Of a stretch of 64,000 nucleotides of DNA, positions 35,617-44,256 are shown in pieces (the stretch's first letter is position 1; each line of letters opens with the position of its first letter). Under the pieces are notes generated by a model. That model did no database searches, was not told the origin of the DNA, and saw only the letters and a list, made by a program, of their open reading frames with translations. A program made the position numbers and the translations under genes. The stretch is from Mucilaginibacter sp. (GTDB lineage Bacteria; Bacteroidota; Bacteroidia; Sphingobacteriales; Sphingobacteriaceae). The DNA is taken from contig NZ_JAQBOC010000023.1 in the NCBI RefSeq assembly GCF_028288225.1, positions 1-64,000 of the forward strand. Reading direction: 5' to 3'.

Positions 35617-38094
35617 TTAATCTTTTCTTTTTACAGTAATCATTTCATCAACCAATATTGGGTTGTGATTTATCACCAATTTGCCTTTTAAATTACTTTG
35701 TATGCTTTTAACCAAATTTCCATTAACAGTAAACTCATAAACTGCATTGGCTTTTAATTGATGCAATACATAGGTAATGGGTTTAGATGCATTTTGCTGC
35801 CACTCAATTTTGTCCGCATCCCAGTTTTTTATTGAGATAGTTAAATGCCCTGCAGATGTAGCCTGTAAGGACGCGTTAGGGCTGTTTCCGTTGAAATATG
35901 ATAATTGGTTTTTTGTTGTATTAAAGCCAAAGCTTGTATTAGCTGTTATTTTAAATATATTATCAGATACCGAATAACTGCTGCTGTCCAGGTTTATAGT
36001 TAAATGTTTACCTCTAAAATTATAATTTAAAACAGTGCCGGCCAGATCGGGTGTGATGTGAGGGTCAAGGTAAAAGCGGTTATAAAGTGGGTTTATTCCG
36101 TAAACGGCCTGATATAACCCTACAATAGCCAGACTATTTCCTGATAATATGTCATCACCTAGTCCATCTTGCTTTATCCTACCATAGCGCTGAAATGCGA
36201 GGCCATCTTTGCTGTATTGTTCCAGTACGTTCTTCACATATTTAATTGCAAGTGCAGGATTGTAACTTGCATAAGCCGCTACCCCAACAGATCCCCATGA
36301 TAAAAACAAGTCGCCATTTTCATAACGAGGAAAAGGAAACTGGTATCCCAACCCTTCATCAGGCTCGTAACCCGACATACACAGGGGCCAGAAAAAGAGG
36401 TGTTCCTTTTCCATTTGTGCTTCAATATTGTCCAGTATAATTTTTCTTCGTGCAGCATTATCACAAATTCCATAAGCAATAGCCATAAAATTTACCGGGG
36501 TAACCATATTCCGGCCGTGCATGGTTTGGTCTTTATCGCGCCAATAATCATAACATCCCTTTTCTTCGTCCCAAAAACCGCCGTCTTTGGTAGGTTTGTT
36601 AAAGCTTGCTTTTAGTTTGGCTGCAAAGGCTGTATAATAATTTGCTTTAGCGGCATTATTTAACTGGCGTTCAATTATAGCCCATTTTACCAGGGCATGA
36701 TATAATTTTGCATTTACAAATGCATTTTCATACGATGCCCATATAATATCAATCCAATCACTGCTCTTTTTTTCAGTGTGATTATCATTCATCATTTCAA
36801 CAAGACCATTGCCATTGCTATCCCTTTTAAGAATCCAGTTTAACGCTTTTTCACAAGATAGCTGATGACTCCTGACCCAATTTTTATCGCCTGTCATATC
36901 ATACAACTCTGCAATATTGGTAACCAGATCCGGGTTTGAATCCATGAGAATGCCCCATTGCGCCTCGTAAAAGCCATACTTATTATACTGACCAGGCATT
37001 GCATCTTCATTGGTATATGCCCAGCGCGGATATACCCGCCCGTCGGGTTTTATGGCATGGTCACGGTAATAGTCCAGGCAGGTTTGATCGCCTTTTAAAT
37101 ATTTGGAGTCATTGATAGCCAGGCCAAGCTGAGCAATATACTGTTCATGCAGGCAGATAGGGCCATAAGGCGTATGCCAGCTGTTTCCACCAAAATGGAG
37201 AGAATCAATTACTCCGATCCTGGCAATAGTGTTTAATACAGCATTTACTTTGGCGCCATCAACTCCTTTAAAATCACCCCTTCCGTATTTTTGTTTAAAA
37301 TCAAAATAACTAAGCGTTATGCTTTGCGTGCTGATTCCAGCGGGAATGGTGTACGGCGCCCACACATCTGTTCTTCCTCTTACAAACCGCCTTCTGTTAG
37401 TGCCGCTATCCAGCTTTGGCAACAATTCTTTGTCAGATATGCTTACGGTATAAGCCAGCTTGTTTTCATTCGTCCGGGAATATTTCATGGCAACGTTTTT
37501 ACCGGGGGCGCTCACCGTAATATTTAACCCATTGCCATTTTTACTGTTCCAAAAATCGGACGAAGTTGTGTGAACACCATAAGTACACAATTTTTCATTA
37601 AACAAATAGAACCACGCCAGTCCGCCATAACCCTGGTAAGCGCCTTCCCAAATATTGATGTTATCAAAATTAAAAAAAGGCAATGCGGCTTCCTCAACAT
37701 TTACTGGTTTGGAACAGCTTCTTTCCAAAGTCCATTTTATAGATTTACCGGTGATAATAAATATCCAGTTTTCCTCGATCGTCAGGTTTTTATCGCCATA
37801 CCTTATTCCTGTTAGTTTTATTATATTACCGGTTTTTGTCAATACCGGGATGCCTTTTAGATGCAGTGATGAATAGCTAATGCCATCTATTTTTACAGAA
37901 GTAAATATACCATCTGCGCTGCTGATCACTTTTTGTCCGTTAACAATAAGCGAGGCAATACTGGCCCCATTACCATAATTGAGCAATAGGATAATCTTTG
38001 CGTTGCTGATAGTAGCTGTTTTAGCTATACCGGCAGTCGGTAAAAAGATAAACAAACAGTAAATGAGCGTAATATAAAATACTTTTAGAAACAT
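35617..38094 (-). CDS. Exported (alpha/alpha)6-barrel glycoside hydrolase
   Basis: 825 residues with a Sec signal peptide ('FYITLIYCLFIFLPTAGIAKT'). The N-terminal 270 residues are a beta-sandwich. A six-hairpin toroid follows, about 290-690, with repeated 'YLKGDQTCLDYYRD', 'NWVRSHQLSCEKALNWILKRDSNGNGLVEM' and 'SWGSVGVAAYASYNPALAIKYV' helices. The C-terminus is a beta domain. Candidate acids are in 'DWIDIIWASYENAF' and 'DGLGDDILSGNS'. It resembles GH78/GH94-like six-hairpin enzymes, but no family can be assigned from motifs. Likely acts in the periplasm on a plant or microbial oligosaccharide. No SusC/D pair is adjacent. Confidence 0.75.
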   Translation of the reverse strand: MFLKVFYITLIYCLFIFLPTAGIAKTATISNAKIILLLNYGNGASIASLIVNGQKVISSADGIFTSVKIDGISYSSLHLKGIPVLTKTGNIIKLTGIRYGDKNLTIEENWIFIITGKSIKWTLERSCSKPVNVEEAALPFFNFDNINIWEGAYQGYGGLAWFYLFNEKLCTYGVHTTSSDFWNSKNGNGLNITVSAPGKNVAMKYSRTNENKLAYTVSISDKELLPKLDSGTNRRRFVRGRTDVWAPYTIPAGISTQSITLSYFDFKQKYGRGDFKGVDGAKVNAVLNTIARIGVIDSLHFGGNSWHTPYGPICLHEQYIAQLGLAINDSKYLKGDQTCLDYYRDHAIKPDGRVYPRWAYTNEDAMPGQYNKYGFYEAQWGILMDSNPDLVTNIAELYDMTGDKNWVRSHQLSCEKALNWILKRDSNGNGLVEMMNDNHTEKKSSDWIDIIWASYENAFVNAKLYHALVKWAIIERQLNNAAKANYYTAFAAKLKASFNKPTKDGGFWDEEKGCYDYWRDKDQTMHGRNMVTPVNFMAIAYGICDNAARRKIILDNIEAQMEKEHLFFWPLCMSGYEPDEGLGYQFPFPRYENGDLFLSWGSVGVAAYASYNPALAIKYVKNVLEQYSKDGLAFQRYGRIKQDGLGDDILSGNSLAIVGLYQAVYGINPLYNRFYLDPHITPDLAGTVLNYNFRGKHLTINLDSSSYSVSDNIFKITANTSFGFNTTKNQLSYFNGNSPNASLQATSAGHLTISIKNWDADKIEWQQNASKPITYVLHQLKANAVYEFTVNGNLVKSIQSNLKGKLVINHNPILVDEMITVKRKD

Positions 38095-38212
38095 GAGTTG
38101 AGTTATAATAGTGAACTACGGACTTGTTATACCAACAAATAACCTATTTTTATCGCAAACAGACAAGCCAATTAAAATCCGCCGTACTCAAATAGATTGT
38201 AATTTTTAAGGC

Positions 38213-38341
38213 ATGGATTATTCTTTAAAAGCATTAAAAGGCTCCTTCGCAAAATCGGATGGCAGTACGATTATTAAAATCTATCCTAAAGAAAATGCTT
38301 TTAATTTGGATTTATCTGATTCTAACAACTTAAAGTATTAG
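38213..38341 (+). CDS. Repeated mini-ORF, intact copy (42 aa)
   Basis: A 42-codon ORF beginning 'MDYSLKALKGSFAKSDG' and ending '...DLSDSNNLKY'. The same start, with near-identical DNA, occurs at 45886 and 47530; the conserved leader 'caaatagattgtaattttta' precedes each ATG by a few bases. Substitutions between copies are partly conservative (STII/NTVV/NMVV), which suggests selection on the peptide, but an RNA or mobile repeat is an equal possibility. No known peptide family is recognised. Ten bases of tRNA-Asn-like sequence ('ctgactgtta') follow at 38358-38367. Confidence 0.45.
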   Translation: MDYSLKALKGSFAKSDGSTIIKIYPKENAFNLDLSDSNNLKY

Positions 38342-38378
38342 CTCTATCTCATAAAACCTGACTGTTAGACTGTTATTA

Positions 38379-38717
38379 TCATTGGATAATCCATTTTTTC
38401 AAAGAATGATCATAACTTATCTTATAGTACTTTGCAGGATACGCTGTTATTATGGAAAAATTAGTCCGGGTAGAAAAAATTTTCAAATAAATCGAGTCAA
38501 CTAGTGGAAGATCAATTGTTGCATGGCCAGGTAATTTTTCCTCTTTCCAATTAATTTTGTCGATTGACGATGAAAAATAGACAGCTGATGTTTCATAATT
38601 TCTAATAAAGCAATGAGTATTAAGATACGATGTTGGAACTTGGGCCGGTTGATTTTGTGAAAATGCAAAATTACATGCCAATACTATTATCGATAATATA
38701 AATATTAATTTTTTCAT
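38379..38717 (-). CDS. Small exported hypothetical protein
   Basis: 112 residues with a clear signal peptide ('MKKLIFILSIIVLACNFAFSQ') and a beta-rich mature part ('CFIRNYETSAVYFSSSIDKINWKEEKL'). No domain is recognised. Its ATG overlaps the stop of the upstream gene by 4 bp (ATGA), so the pair is co-translated. Confidence 0.65.
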   Translation of the reverse strand: MKKLIFILSIIVLACNFAFSQNQPAQVPTSYLNTHCFIRNYETSAVYFSSSIDKINWKEEKLPGHATIDLPLVDSIYLKIFSTRTNFSIITAYPAKYYKISYDHSLKKWIIQ

Positions 38718-39124
38718 GGTGTTTGATTGTTACTACGTTCATGATTTTCAGTTTTCCCTAAAAGATAGCCGGCGATAGTACCTAAAAGTCCTAACGCGGG
38801 CGAGATTTGAGTGTCATATCCTGCTGTAATGAGAAACAGTGTGCCGGTTATGATTAGAGTCACTATCACAAATTTGATAGCATTATTGGAATCTATTTTA
38901 TTTGTTTTAATCAAATAAACTTCTAGAAATATAGTTATAATTCCAAAAGCAAGGACAAGTATCGATAAATCAGATTCTAAGTTAGTAATAAAATGATTGC
39001 CGGAACCTTGATTGTCATCTTTTGGCGCAGGATTAAGGTGTTGAGCAAATAAGGAGAATTGTGAGCAAATAAGAATAGCTGCAAAAGCAAATTTGATAAG
39101 TTTAAGTTTTGTTAAATCTTTCAT
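38714..39124 (-). CDS. Small membrane hypothetical protein
   Basis: 136 residues: a signal peptide ending 'SLFAQ', a short polar periplasmic part rich in Asn/Asp/Gly, then three membrane helices (about 53-73, 84-104, 110-124) and a polar tail with 'GKTENHERSNNQ'. The Gly-rich 'GLLGTIAGYLLGK' resembles a helix found in small holin-like or glycine-zipper proteins, but nothing more can be said. First gene of a two-gene unit. Confidence 0.65.
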   Translation of the reverse strand: MKDLTKLKLIKFAFAAILICSQFSLFAQHLNPAPKDDNQGSGNHFITNLESDLSILVLAFGIITIFLEVYLIKTNKIDSNNAIKFVIVTLIITGTLFLITAGYDTQISPALGLLGTIAGYLLGKTENHERSNNQTP

Positions 39125-39542
39125 ATCCTACAATAATTTCAACACATAACCTAAGCAAACTATGTTTAAATGTATTGATTTACTAAGGAATATACAAATA
39201 AAAAGACACCGTTTTTTCACCGTACTTTAAAGGTATTTTCGCTGTATTCGTAAACTTGTCTACAGTTTCCAACTTTTACAAATCTGTGGATATTCTCATT
39301 ATTTGATTTGTTGAGATGAGGAGTAAAAATTCTTATTTAATTAATTGTTTTTACGCTTGCAAATCCCGGTTTATTGATCTAACTTTCCTTATAATTAATT
39401 TATTTTACATCCTTCATTTTTAGTATACCGGTCAATCGCCAATTTTGCAAACTTTCTACCCCGCAGCTTACAAAAATTAAAAAGAAAAAGCGCCGGTTAC
39501 CGAAAAGGGGATAGCATAGCCGTTAAACTAAATTTTAAAAGA
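39125..39542. other. Divergent promoter region, 418 bp
   Basis: Lies between two divergently transcribed units and should contain both promoters. No ORF, repeat or strong dyad stands out. Confidence 0.35.
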
Positions 39543-41036
39543 ATGAGAAATGAAGTGAATCAAAGCGAACCAAGTTCCCGGTTGAAGGATTGGTTAAGCG
39601 CTCGTCAAAGCCAACTAAAAGTGACCAAGACGACTAAGACCCCCGGTGGAAAAATATTGGATTGGGTTCCAATAGAGAGTCAAACCAAAGAAAGGATAGC
39701 AACGCCACCACCCGTTAATTTAAATTATGCTGTAGAGGTGGATGAGAAAAAACCGACGAAACCTGTTGGTTTTGATATTGGCGAATCTGGCCCTGAAGGG
39801 CACGTGCCTGTTTTGCGCCCGGATTTGTCAAGAGTGTCCGAAACAATAGCTATAGATGACCGTTCCACTAAGCGTGGAGGATTGGGAGTTAATAAAAACC
39901 GGACAAATTATAAACCTACTGACCCCAACCCCGCAGGGTATTTTCATGCCTCAAGTTCCCAGTGGGCGAATATATATGGTTGCGAGGCCCGGTTAAACGT
40001 TTGGGATCCGCGTATTGATATACCGTCTTCGCCAGGTGACGATCATTCCATATCACAAACGTGGTTACAGAACTATCAGACACCACAGGTGCAGTCTATT
40101 GAAGCGGGCCTGACAGTTGATACCGGCCTGAATGGTGATTCGGATAACCATCTTTTTACCTATTATACTACGGATGGTTACACAAAGGATGGCAATAATT
40201 TGGGCGGTTATAATCGTATGTACCAGGGTTGGATACAATATCATGCTTCTATTTATCCGGGTATTGCATTTAACGGGAGTAGTGTAAGAGGCGGCGCGCA
40301 ACTTGAGCTCGGAATTAAATTTCAGCTTTACCAGGGAAACTGGTGGTTTGGTGTTAACTACAACGGATCGAACTCATGGATATGGATTGGTTATTATCCG
40401 GGCAGTTTGTTTAACAACGGCCTTAATGACCATGCCCAATGGGTTAGTTTTGGAGGTGAGGTTTATTCGGCACTCCCAAACCCTTGCAATACCACCGACC
40501 AAATGGGTAGTGGCACACAAGCTGCAGGAGGTTACGACGTAGCTGCTTATCAAAGAAACCTTCGCAATCAGTCTGATTCAGCTGGAACAACGGTCAACTT
40601 TAACGGTATTGCTGAAGTAGATGCCGCCGCAAGCAATTGTTCGGTAAATAATTACACGATTATGTGCTATATGGACAGCGGATCGAGCTGGGGAAGTTAT
40701 CAATATTATGGAGGGCCATCGCATGCTCGTCTAAGAATACCTACAGAGGGTATATGGCAATGGGTTGATTACGGAACTATGGTAGATGATGGGGTACATC
40801 CATGGAATCCTGATTTTCGTAACCTCCTGACCGGAATTGTCATGGCAGACCTCGCCAAATATTCCAGCCAGTCTCTGCAAAAGGAATTTTTGGAGCTTGC
40901 TGCAAAACAAATTTCTATTTCTGCAAAAGGTATAACTGATCAAATGACTGCTTTTTCAAAACAACAGGAAAACGGCGCAGCAGTTTTTTCGGAAAACCTG
41001 GAAGAACATGAAGAACATGATTTGGTAGAAGCCTAA
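39543..41036 (+). CDS. Neprosin-family glutamic endopeptidase
   Basis: A 497-residue protein with a neprosin domain (PF03080 type), about residues 125-425. It has 'PQVQSIEAGLTVD' with Glu187, the 'DGYTKDGNNLGGYN' loop, 'GWIQYHASIYPG', 'WWFGVNYNGSNSWIWIGYYPGSLF' and 'WVSFGGEVYS' with Glu306. The two Glu residues match the catalytic pair (E188/E297) known for pitcher-plant neprosin, a post-proline endopeptidase. Bacterial homologues exist but are little studied. No Sec signal peptide is visible; the N-terminal 120 residues are polar and could be a pro-segment. The C-terminal tail is acidic ('EENLEEHEEHDLVEA' style). Preceded by a long spacer and alone on its strand. Confidence 0.8.
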   Translation: MRNEVNQSEPSSRLKDWLSARQSQLKVTKTTKTPGGKILDWVPIESQTKERIATPPPVNLNYAVEVDEKKPTKPVGFDIGESGPEGHVPVLRPDLSRVSETIAIDDRSTKRGGLGVNKNRTNYKPTDPNPAGYFHASSSQWANIYGCEARLNVWDPRIDIPSSPGDDHSISQTWLQNYQTPQVQSIEAGLTVDTGLNGDSDNHLFTYYTTDGYTKDGNNLGGYNRMYQGWIQYHASIYPGIAFNGSSVRGGAQLELGIKFQLYQGNWWFGVNYNGSNSWIWIGYYPGSLFNNGLNDHAQWVSFGGEVYSALPNPCNTTDQMGSGTQAAGGYDVAAYQRNLRNQSDSAGTTVNFNGIAEVDAAASNCSVNNYTIMCYMDSGSSWGSYQYYGGPSHARLRIPTEGIWQWVDYGTMVDDGVHPWNPDFRNLLTGIVMADLAKYSSQSLQKEFLELAAKQISISAKGITDQMTAFSKQQENGAAVFSENLEEHEEHDLVEA

Positions 41037-41084
41037 TATTTCCCTCACTATCGGGCCAGGTTAAAACCTGTGCCCGGTATTAGC

Positions 41085-41207
41085 GTATAAATAATCCCTT
41101 ACATGGTCAAACGCCATAATGATCATAATGGTGCCATGAAGAAAATAAATAGATATTATCCTATTCTTAGTAATTGTGTTCATTAAAGGTTTTGTGGAAT
41201 ATAATAG
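41085..41207 (-). pseudogene. Truncated duplicate of the DUF1624 acyltransferase 5' end
   Basis: From the ATG at 41183 the frame reads 'MNTITKNRIISIYFLHGTIMIIMAFDHVRDYLYA', nearly the N-terminus of the gene at 34238-35422, with over 85% identical DNA including about 25 bp of leader ('cattaaaggttttgt'). Identity stops at about 41087, inside the gene. The two copies are direct repeats 5.7 kb apart. Confidence 0.8.
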
Positions 41208-41297
41208 TATATCAAATGGTGCAATAAGAAATGCCAATCTTAATGACCCGCGTATTAAAGACCATTGATGAAAATATACTGCTTTTATAGGCATTTT

Positions 41298-42266
41298 TTA
41301 TTTGACAACCAGATTCGGAGGAAGTGGAGGTTGTTCAGTTTTTTTACCCGTTTCCCTATATTCTTTCATGTGATCAGGGACAAATTCAAGGATTTCATTT
41401 TTTAAGGTATCTATAAGCCGTTTTTTTATAAATCCATTGTGTGTAACGATGCTGATTTCCCGGGACGGTTGGGGAGACTTAAAATATCTAACCTTTTCCA
41501 TTTGCTTTTTAGTCAGGTCCTTTAAAGCAAACTCAGGGAGAATGGTCGCACCGTTGTTTTCATCTACCATTCGTTTCAATGTTTCGATGCTGCCGGTGTT
41601 GTATTCATAGTGTTTAAAACCGACTGTGCTTTCCCGGCGCTGACAAATGTTTAAGACTTGGTCACGCATGCAATGTCCCTCATTGAGAATCCAAAGTTCA
41701 TCGATATTGATGTCATCCGGATGAATGGCCCTTTTTTTGGCGAGTTCGCTGTTTTGGGATACGTAAGCAATAAAGTTCTCGTAAAATAACGGTGTTTCGA
41801 TCAGCTGTGATTCCAGGATAGGTGTTGATAAAATCCCGCAGTCAATCATTCCAAGTTTTAGCTGTTGGATTATCTGTTCCGTAGTTTGCTCCCACATGAT
41901 GAGCCTTACCTGGGGGTACCGAACCATAAATTGGGTGATAATTTTCGGAAGTATGTACGGTGCTATGGTAGGAATGATGCCGATTTTTAGTTCACCCATC
42001 AACTCTTTGCGATGACTACTAACGATTTCGTTGATTTTTTTGTGTTCAGCAAGTAAAACACGCGCCTGGGCGATAACATTATTACCTATATCTGTTGGTA
42101 AAATAGGTTGCCTTGACCGGTTGAAAATTTTCACCCCTAAGGTGCTTTCAAGTTTTTGTATCTGCATGCTAAGGGTCGGCTGGGTAACAAAACACTTTTC
42201 AGCTGCCGTCACAAAACTTCTATAAGTATCTACAGCAACAATATATTCATATTGAACAAGACTCAT
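41298..42266 (-). CDS. oxyR: Hydrogen-peroxide-responsive LysR-type regulator OxyR
   Basis: A 322-residue LysR-family protein from the ATG at 42266. The N-terminal HTH is 'SFVTAAEKCFVTQPTLSMQIQKLESTLGVKIFNRS'. The effector domain has 'LNEGHCMRDQVLNIC', which aligns with E. coli OxyR Cys199 and Cys208, the peroxide-sensing pair. 'TGSIETLKRMVDENNGATILPEFA' is also typical of OxyR. A longer reading from 42323 is unlikely. It is divergent from the catalase gene with a 414-bp intergenic region, the classic arrangement for direct control of katA/ahp genes. The C-terminus is extended by a Pro-rich tail. Confidence 0.92.
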   Translation of the reverse strand: MSLVQYEYIVAVDTYRSFVTAAEKCFVTQPTLSMQIQKLESTLGVKIFNRSRQPILPTDIGNNVIAQARVLLAEHKKINEIVSSHRKELMGELKIGIIPTIAPYILPKIITQFMVRYPQVRLIMWEQTTEQIIQQLKLGMIDCGILSTPILESQLIETPLFYENFIAYVSQNSELAKKRAIHPDDINIDELWILNEGHCMRDQVLNICQRRESTVGFKHYEYNTGSIETLKRMVDENNGATILPEFALKDLTKKQMEKVRYFKSPQPSREISIVTHNGFIKKRLIDTLKNEILEFVPDHMKEYRETGKKTEQPPLPPNLVVK

Positions 42267-42649
42267 GGTTTTATATATATTATAACACGTAACCTGATTG
42301 ATCGGCGTACCAATTAGTGTCAAGTCAACAGTCGTCGTAAGTCAATTTTGTGCTTTTCTGACTCAAGACTTTAGATTTTCGACTCAGGACTAAACGTCAA
42401 TTCACAATTTACACGACAGTAAGTTACTTCATCTCCTTACAAATTTGTGCCTCGCAAATAAGTAATATTATGCTCATCAATCAAATCAATTAAATTGAAG
42501 CTATATAGATAAAACTTATATTTAAGGTAAGGATTGCTTCCCGCGCGTAGCCGAAGAGTTTTAGGAATTGTCATCTGAACATCAATTCCAGATCAATTTA
42601 ATCTATCCGGCATCAAAATTTGCGATTTTCTTTTGGGGTTATGTGCTTA
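42267..42649. other. oxyR-katA divergent regulatory region
   Basis: About 380 bp without a gene. The part from 42340 to 42400 contains 'gactcaagactttagatttt' and 'cgactcaggac', a repeat-like string of the kind seen in Bacteroidota spacers. OxyR should bind here, but its loose consensus cannot be placed by eye. Confidence 0.4.
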
Positions 42650-42657
42650 TACTTTTG
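42650..42657 (+). promoter_or_regulatory. -7 element of the catalase gene (TACTTTTG)
   Basis: An exact TAnnTTTG match with a TTTG at 42632-42635. The transcript would start near 42663, so translation must begin at 42681 and not at the in-frame ATG at 42633. Confidence 0.6.
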
Positions 42658-42680
42658 AGCCTATCAAAAACATAATTCTT

Positions 42681-44210
42681 ATGAAATTTAAAAATTTAAC
42701 ACTTATCGTTTTTTCTACTGTGACTGTATCCTTACATGCACAGCAAAAAACGCTAACAACAAACACAGGCACTCCTGTTGGTGATAACCAGGACTCCCAA
42801 ACAGTTGGTCAAAATGGGCCGGTGCTTCTTGAAGATATTCATCTAATTGAGAAACTTGCGGCGTTTGACCGGGAAAGGATCCCGGAAAGAGTAGTTCATG
42901 CAAGGGGAGTAGGTGCCTATGGCGAATTTGTTGCTGCTGAAGATTTTTCCGCGGTTACGAGCGCTTCGTTATTTAGCAAGAAAGATAAAGTCACTCCTGT
43001 TTTCGTGCGTTTTTCTACTGTGATGGGCGGAGGCGCCTCACCGGAAACACAACGTGACCCGAGGGGATTTGCAGTGAAATTCTACACCGACCAGGGCAAT
43101 TATGATATTGTTGGTATCCATTTTCCGGTTTTCTTCATACGTGATGCCATTAAATTTCCCGATTTTGTGCATGCTTTAAAGCCATCGCCAATATATAATA
43201 AACAAGATCCAAACAGGATTTTTAATTTCTTTAGTCATGTCCCTGAAGCTACAAATATGCTTACCCGGTTATATACAGATAATGGGATCCCGGCTAATTA
43301 CCGGCAGATGGATGGTTCAGGAGTTCATGCGTTTAAATGGGTAAATGCTGCAGGCCAGGTTATGTATGTGAAATACACCTGGAAAAGTATGCAGGGTATA
43401 AAAAACCTTACCGCTGAGGAAGCAAGTGCGATCCAGGGGAAAGATTTTCAGCATGCAACCGTAGATCTTTACGAGAACATCAAAAAACAAAATTATCCTT
43501 CATGGGAATTATATGTTCAAATGATGAAACCCGAAGACCTGGATAAATTTGATTTTAATCCGCTTGACGACACTAAAATATGGCCCGATGCCATTGCAAA
43601 GCCTGTTTTGGTTGGCAAAATGACTTTGAATAGGATTCCCGATAATTTTTTTGAAGATGTAGAAGAATCGGCTTTTTCACCTGGTGACCTGGTGCCGGGT
43701 ATAGCCCCGTCTGAAGATAAAATGCTTCAGGGACGTTTGTTTTCTTATTTTGATACCCAGCGGTACCGAATTGGCCCAAACTTTCAGCAACTACCCGTAA
43801 ATGCTTCAAAAGCTGAGGTTAACAGCTATAACCAGGACGGACTGATGAGTAACCGTGGAAAGCATTCGGATATTAATTTTCAACCGAGCACAGATCCCAA
43901 TGGAAGCGTAGACAACGCCAAATACGATTATCCAACTGCGACTTATCCCAACGTTAGTACGGTTCAGAAAAAGATTTCAAAACCAAACGATTTCAAACAG
44001 GCTGGCGAATATTACCGCTCTTTGAGTGAAATTGATAAGGTTCATCTTATTAATAATCTTAGCGGTGACCTTGCAGTGGTAACCGATAGGGACGTGGTTA
44101 AAAAAATGATCGGTTATTTTTATATGGCAGACAGCGATTATGGTAAACGTTTAGCTGCAAAATTACATGTGACCCGCGAAGAGGTTGAAGCGATGTTCAT
44201 GTCGAAGTAA
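42681..44210 (+). CDS. katA: Exported monofunctional heme catalase with altered distal site
   Basis: 509 residues from 42681, including a Sec signal peptide ('MKFKNLTLIVFSTVTVSLHAQ'), so it should work in the periplasm. Catalase hallmarks are the active-site 'FDRERIPERVVHARGVGAYG' with the distal His, 'FVRFSTVMGG', 'RDPRGFAVKFYT', and the proximal 'GRLFSYFDTQRYRIGPNF' with the heme-ligand Tyr. The usual 'VGNN(I/T)PVFFI' with the distal catalytic Asn reads 'VGIHFPVFFI' here (codons near 43111-43125), and the usual DTHRYR is DTQRYR. It heads a unit with a glutamyl-tRNA reductase paralogue (47 bp downstream) and an ankyrin protein, and is divergent from oxyR. Confidence 0.9.
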   Translation: MKFKNLTLIVFSTVTVSLHAQQKTLTTNTGTPVGDNQDSQTVGQNGPVLLEDIHLIEKLAAFDRERIPERVVHARGVGAYGEFVAAEDFSAVTSASLFSKKDKVTPVFVRFSTVMGGGASPETQRDPRGFAVKFYTDQGNYDIVGIHFPVFFIRDAIKFPDFVHALKPSPIYNKQDPNRIFNFFSHVPEATNMLTRLYTDNGIPANYRQMDGSGVHAFKWVNAAGQVMYVKYTWKSMQGIKNLTAEEASAIQGKDFQHATVDLYENIKKQNYPSWELYVQMMKPEDLDKFDFNPLDDTKIWPDAIAKPVLVGKMTLNRIPDNFFEDVEESAFSPGDLVPGIAPSEDKMLQGRLFSYFDTQRYRIGPNFQQLPVNASKAEVNSYNQDGLMSNRGKHSDINFQPSTDPNGSVDNAKYDYPTATYPNVSTVQKKISKPNDFKQAGEYYRSLSEIDKVHLINNLSGDLAVVTDRDVVKKMIGYFYMADSDYGKRLAAKLHVTREEVEAMFMSK

Positions 44211-44256
44211 TCTAAAAGATAGCATTTATCAAACCACCATTCTTGTTATCACTGAA

